The notes under the pieces: model-generated
Database searches by the model: none
Told to the model about the DNA's origin: nothing
What the model saw: only the letters and a program-made list of their open reading frames with translations
Program-made: the position numbers and the translations under genes
Assembly (NCBI RefSeq): GCF_001573155.1
Contig: NZ_JRWG01000001.1
Span: 310,001-374,000 of the forward strand
Length of the DNA stretch: 64,000 bases
Source: Aequorivita aquimaris
GTDB taxonomy: Bacteria; Bacteroidota; Bacteroidia; Flavobacteriales; Flavobacteriaceae
Direction of reading: 5' to 3'
Shown here: positions 60,760 through 64,000 of the stretch, in pieces
How the letters are laid out: each line of letters starts with the position of its first letter
Numbering within the stretch: position 1 is the first letter of the stretch

Positions 60760-61164
60760 ATGGGAACCATGGAGAAGCCACAACTGCTTTTTTACCAAAA
60801 AATGGGCGAGCTGTTTTATGCCATAGCCGCCGCCGACAAAGTGGTACGGAAGACTGAATACGATATGTTGAAGAAAATCGTTTCCGAGCAATGGAAAGAC
60901 CTCGACGATTATGAAGACCCCTTCCATACCGATGCCGCCTACCAAATAGAAGTGGTCTTTGACTGGTTTGATTATGAACAATTGGACGCCAACGACTGCT
61001 TTTACAGCTTTGCCGATTATAAAAAGGACAATCCGCAACTCTTTACCGACGAGCGGAAAAAACTGATCTGGAAAACGGCCAACGCCATTGCGGGCTCGTT
61101 CGCTGGGAAGAACAAAAGCGAATTGATCATGCTCGCCAAATTGAAAAACTTGCTGAGCCAGTAA
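60760..61164 (+). CDS. Small TerB-like helical protein
   Basis: The 134-residue protein is all-helical. It starts PQLLFYQKMGELFYAIAAADKVVRKTE, which recalls the TerB/DjlA-type fold with its acidic DKVV...E motif. It continues with helical pairs to LIMLAKLKNLLSQ. I cannot assign a function; some TerB-like proteins bind metal. Its promoter belongs to the dyad set and is shared with the divergent kinase intergenic region, which suggests it takes part in the same response. Confidence 0.7.
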   Translation: MGTMEKPQLLFYQKMGELFYAIAAADKVVRKTEYDMLKKIVSEQWKDLDDYEDPFHTDAAYQIEVVFDWFDYEQLDANDCFYSFADYKKDNPQLFTDERKKLIWKTANAIAGSFAGKNKSELIMLAKLKNLLSQ

Positions 61165-61235
61165 TCCTAAAAATTTCCTGCCTGTTTTCGGTATAAAAAA
61201 GGTTTGCGTATTTTTAAACGATAAATCGAATTAAA

Positions 61236-62099
61236 ATGAAAAACCTACTGCCCTATCTCTTGCTCCTCCTTTTTTTTGGGTGTAAAAACGATCCCAAAAA
61301 AGAGGAACCGGACAATGATACCGACTCAATTGAGGAAATAACGGATTCCCTAAAAGTTTCCGACAAAAACCTGGAAAGTCAGCAACAGACGCTCATCCTA
61401 AAGCGCAAGGAACTGTTGGAAAAAACAGATTCGCGCGCCGAAATGGAAAATCTTTTGATTTCCAAATCGTTCAAAAAGCAGGGCGACCATTATCTTTTGG
61501 ATTTTAAATACCCCTACCTCAACGAGAAGATCAAACCGCAGTTTGAAAATTTCAACGAATACATCAGTAAATATTATCTGGATGCCAAAGGTGTGGAGAA
61601 ACAGATTTTAGAGGAAAAACGGCTCTGCGATTCCTTGGGAATTCCCAAACAGAACGAATTGCGGAAGGTGGATTACAAAATATACAACCTCAACGACCGG
61701 CTCATCAGCGTGCTTTTTTACAAAGAAAACCACTACACAGGTGCCGCCCACGCGGCCTATACGTTTGAGACCATGAATTTTGATCTGGAAAGGGCGGTAT
61801 TTATGAATTATGAGGATTTTTTCAACAATGGTTCCGAGGAAGAATTGCGCGAGATTTTAAATACGCTTTTAAAGGAAAAAATCAATTCCGGCGAAATGTA
61901 CTACGATTGCTGGGCCATTTCCGCAGATGATTTCTTCGATGCAAAAAACAATTTTGTAATCAACGACGATGTAGTAGAGTTCTATTTTGACGACTGCGTA
62001 ATCTGCCCCTCCTATACGGGAACCTATTCCATCCAGATTCCGATGGAAATGCTGATGCCCGTTTTGCGAAAGTATAAAAAGAATCCGTTGATTGGTTGA
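61236..62099 (+). CDS. DUF3298-type lipoprotein
   Basis: The 287-residue protein has a lipobox (LLFFGC) and an acidic, Asp/Glu-rich linker. The DUF4163/DUF3298 pattern follows: ISVLFYKENHYTGAAHAAYT (about residues 158-177), FDLERAVFMNYEDFF, and FYFDDCVICPSYTGTYSIQIP. Such domains occur in RsiV-like lysozyme-binding proteins and in periplasmic lipoproteins of unknown role. It stands alone between the TerB-like gene and trxA. Confidence 0.8.
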   Translation: MKNLLPYLLLLLFFGCKNDPKKEEPDNDTDSIEEITDSLKVSDKNLESQQQTLILKRKELLEKTDSRAEMENLLISKSFKKQGDHYLLDFKYPYLNEKIKPQFENFNEYISKYYLDAKGVEKQILEEKRLCDSLGIPKQNELRKVDYKIYNLNDRLISVLFYKENHYTGAAHAAYTFETMNFDLERAVFMNYEDFFNNGSEEELREILNTLLKEKINSGEMYYDCWAISADDFFDAKNNFVINDDVVEFYFDDCVICPSYTGTYSIQIPMEMLMPVLRKYKKNPLIG

Positions 62100-62161
62100 T
62101 TTATTAGAAAAGAGAAGAAAGAGGAAAGAGAAAAGAAATAAAATTTATAATAATTGTTCCA

Positions 62162-62464
62162 ATGAAAAGCAATTTTAAAGACATCATAAATTCGGAAACG
62201 CCCGTCCTTGTCGACTTTTTTGCCGATTGGTGCGGTCCTTGCAAAATGCTGGCGCCCATTCTGAAACAGGTGAAGGATGAATTAGGCGACGACGTAAAAA
62301 TCGTAAAAATAGACGTTGACAAAAACCAGCCCCTGGCTGCCCAATTTCAGGTGCGTGGGGTGCCCACGATGATTCTTTTTAAAAACGGCAAGCAACTTTG
62401 GCGACAGAGCGGCGTCCTGCAGAAAAACGAACTGGTTTCCATCATCAATCAACATAAAAATTGA
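62162..62464 (+). CDS. trxA: Thioredoxin
   Basis: The 100-residue protein is a classic cytoplasmic thioredoxin with FFADWCGPCKMLAPIL (active-site CGPC, about residues 21-24) and the cis-Pro in RGVPTMILFKNG. There is no signal peptide. It reduces protein disulfides. Its last base overlaps the deoC start (TGATG), so it shares a transcript with the deo genes, an uncommon partner. Confidence 0.95.
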   Translation: MKSNFKDIINSETPVLVDFFADWCGPCKMLAPILKQVKDELGDDVKIVKIDVDKNQPLAAQFQVRGVPTMILFKNGKQLWRQSGVLQKNELVSIINQHKN

Positions 62465-63135
62465 TGGAACTGAGCCAATATATAGACCACACCCTACTAA
62501 AAGCCACTGCTACGCCCGAAGACATTATAAACCTTTGCAATGAAGCAAAAGAACACAACTTTTATGCGGTTTGCGTAAACAGTTGTTACGTATCCTTAGC
62601 TGCAGAAAAATTAAAAAATAGCGACGTAAAAGTAGCTTCGGTCGTGGGTTTTCCTTTGGGTGCAAGCAGCCTTCACGCCAAGGTTTGCGAGGTCGAACAA
62701 ACTATAAAGGACGGTGCCGATGAAATTGATATGGTGCTGAACATCGGTTTTTTAAAAGCCGAAAGGTACGACGAGGTGCAGAATGAAATCGCCGGTGTAA
62801 AAAAAGCCATTGGCGACCGAACCTTAAAGGTAATTCTGGAAACCTGCTATTTAACCGATGCCGAAATACGGACAGCCTGCCATATTTCAAAAAAGGCAGG
62901 TGCCGATTTTGTAAAAACCTCCACAGGCTTCGGATCCGGCGGTGCCACGGAAGAGGCCGTGAAAATAATGGTTGCCGAAGTAGGCGATAGTTTAAAAGTA
63001 AAAGCCTCCGGCGGAATAAAAGATGCTGCCACCGCCAAGAAATATATAAAATTGGGCGTGAGCAGAATCGGCACTTCCTCGGGAATCGAGATTGTAACGG
63101 CCACCAAAAAAGACACAGATGAGCACACATATTGA
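62464..63135 (+). CDS. deoC: Deoxyribose-phosphate aldolase
   Basis: DeoC cleaves 2-deoxyribose 5-phosphate to glyceraldehyde 3-phosphate and acetaldehyde. The 223-residue TIM barrel shows IDHTLLKATATPEDI, the catalytic Asp in DEIDMVLNIG, the Schiff-base Lys in GADFVKTSTGFG and the second Lys in LKVKASGGI. ATG 62464 is used. It overlaps deoD by 17 bp, giving a compact nucleoside-salvage pair. Confidence 0.96.
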   Translation: MELSQYIDHTLLKATATPEDIINLCNEAKEHNFYAVCVNSCYVSLAAEKLKNSDVKVASVVGFPLGASSLHAKVCEVEQTIKDGADEIDMVLNIGFLKAERYDEVQNEIAGVKKAIGDRTLKVILETCYLTDAEIRTACHISKKAGADFVKTSTGFGSGGATEEAVKIMVAEVGDSLKVKASGGIKDAATAKKYIKLGVSRIGTSSGIEIVTATKKDTDEHTY

Positions 63136-63820
63136 AGCCAAGCCCGGAGAAATTGCAGAATCCGTTCTGCTGCCCGGCGACCCGTTGCGCGCCAAATGGA
63201 TTGCGGAAACCTTTCTCGAAAACCCCAAATGTTACAATGACGTGCGCGGTATGTTGGGCTATACCGGAACTTTTAAGGGAAAACCTATTTCAGTACAGGG
63301 AACGGGCATGGGTATTCCTTCGGCTTTGATTTACTGTCACGAACTTATAAACGATTACGGCGTAAAAAACCTGATACGCGTTGGTTCGGCGGGAAGCTAT
63401 CAAAAAGATATCAATATTCGCGATATTGTGATTGCGATGGCGGCATCCTCCACTTCGGGCATCAACAACACCCGCTTTGTAAACTGCGACTACTCGCCCA
63501 CCGCCGATTTTGACCTGTTTATGAAAGCCGCGCTTTACGCACGGGAAAAAAACATTCCCATTAAGGCCGGAAACATACTTTCCAGCGACCAGTTTTATGA
63601 GGATGACTTCAACAATTATAAGAAATGGGCCGAGTTCGGCGTGCTTTGCGTAGAAATGGAAGCTGCCGGACTTTACACCATAGCGGCAAAATTCAATGTG
63701 AAGGCCTTGGCCATTTTGACCATATCAGATAGTCTGGTAACGGGGGAAAGCACCACAGCCGATGAACGCGAGGGCAGTTTTTCAAAAATGATTGAAATTG
63801 CCTTGAATACCGTTCTTTAA
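63119..63820 (+). CDS. deoD: Purine nucleoside phosphorylase, DeoD type
   Basis: DeoD phosphorolyses purine (deoxy)nucleosides. The 233-residue hexameric-type enzyme has SVLLPGDPLRAKWIAETFL, GTGMGIPSALIYCHELI, IRVGSAGSYQ, the Glu in VEMEAAGLYTIA and the catalytic Asp in TISDSLVTGE. It produces the deoxyribose 1-phosphate that, after isomerisation, feeds DeoC, so the two enzymes form a salvage route. A strong terminator follows. Confidence 0.96.
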   Translation: MSTHIEAKPGEIAESVLLPGDPLRAKWIAETFLENPKCYNDVRGMLGYTGTFKGKPISVQGTGMGIPSALIYCHELINDYGVKNLIRVGSAGSYQKDINIRDIVIAMAASSTSGINNTRFVNCDYSPTADFDLFMKAALYAREKNIPIKAGNILSSDQFYEDDFNNYKKWAEFGVLCVEMEAAGLYTIAAKFNVKALAILTISDSLVTGESTTADEREGSFSKMIEIALNTVL

Positions 63821-63827
63821 AAAATAA

Positions 63828-63860
63828 AAAACAGGAACCCAAAATTAGAGTTCCTGTTTT
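63828..63860. terminator. Bidirectional terminator after deoD
   Basis: AAAACAGGAAC (63828-63838) and GTTCCTGTTTT (63850-63860) form a perfect 11-bp stem with an 11-base loop and T-runs in both directions. It separates deoD from the convergent partial stress gene. Confidence 0.85.
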
Positions 63861-63899
63861 AAATCGTTAATTGTTGTCGATAGCAATTAACTAAATTAA

Positions 63900-64000
63900 C
63901 TATACTTTAAAGGTCATTACCGGCAAGTCGGAATGGTTTACCACATCCTCACCTATGCTGCCTGAGAAGAAGTGCGCCAGCCCTTGGCGGCCCTGTGTGG
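63900..64000 (-). CDS. Universal stress protein, C-terminal end only
   Basis: The minus strand from the right edge reads TQGRQGLAHFFSGSIGEDVV, then NHSDLPVMTFKV and TAG at 63902-63900. This is the end of a UspA domain: the G...G-S segment and a final PVMTFK, as in the protein at 3055-3873 (RKGLNRLLRGSISEDL, PVMTFKL). The start lies outside the window. Confidence 0.8.
   Translation of the reverse strand, partial: TQGRQGLAHFFSGSIGEDVVNHSDLPVMTFKV

Overview
The window looks like a chromosomal segment from a facultatively denitrifying member of the Bacteroidota, most likely Flavobacteriaceae. Supporting signs are the Bacteroidota-type promoter element TAnnTTTG in front of many genes, A-rich translation starts without Shine-Dalgarno sequences, a fused CcoNO oxidase subunit, a Sec/lipoprotein-type clade II NosZ, and a NirK carrying a C-terminal cytochrome c domain. 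No rRNA, tRNA, CRISPR array, insertion sequence or prophage gene was recognised.

Layout. 1-5.7 kb: general stress genes (partial short-chain dehydrogenase, DUF308 membrane protein, cardiolipin synthase, universal stress protein, catalase). 5.8-11.5 kb, plus strand: hemN, an outer-membrane porin, nirK, a nirV-like gene and a SCO-family copper protein. 11.5-20.8 kb, minus strand: cbb3 oxidase (ccoS, ccoNO, ccoQ, ccoP, ccoG, ccoH), a SafE-type membrane protein, two very small membrane proteins, and the separately promoted copper ATPase ccoI. 20.9-24.4 kb: a polytopic protein of unknown function, the iron-sulfur repair protein Ric, and an Rrf2 regulator with a truncated haemoglobin and a hemerythrin. 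24.5-33.0 kb: a CoA transferase, a nitric oxide reductase-like norCB pair that runs straight into nadA, nadB and a thioredoxin-like gene, and a divergent ADP-forming acyl-CoA synthetase. 33.0-41.3 kb: a damaged higBA toxin-antitoxin pair, a remnant of a subunit IV/NorF-like gene, and the nos cluster (nosY, F, D, L, a conserved membrane protein, nosZ, a fasciclin protein, a cytochrome c). 43.1-51.3 kb: a TetR-controlled TolC/HlyD/ABC-2 export system with three small passenger genes. 51.3-60.7 kb: a run of universal stress protein genes with an ATP-cone nuclease and a beta-CASP RNase, then a PAS histidine kinase and a response regulator that ends in a Crp/Fnr output domain. 60.7-64 kb: a small TerB-like gene, a DUF3298 lipoprotein, thioredoxin, deoC, deoD and the end of another universal stress protein.

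The most striking result is one promoter architecture repeated across the window. A 12-bp dyad of the form TGAY-N4-RTCA (the universal stress gene at 41470 has TGAG in the left half) lies exactly 23 bp upstream of a Bacteroidota -7 element (TAnnTTTG or a one-base variant) in front of 14 transcription units. These are hemN, porin-nirK, cco, ccoI, ric, CoA transferase, norCB, acyl-CoA synthetase, nos, three universal stress units, one lipoprotein and a TerB-like gene. The fixed distance places the dyad near -41.5, as for a class II Crp/Fnr activator. The kinase/regulator pair at 58.4-60.6 kb has a FixL-like PAS domain and a receiver fused directly to a Crp/Fnr DNA-binding module, and it is the obvious local candidate to read these boxes. 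I propose a condensed FixL-FixJ-FixK system that switches the cell to microaerobic and denitrifying life.
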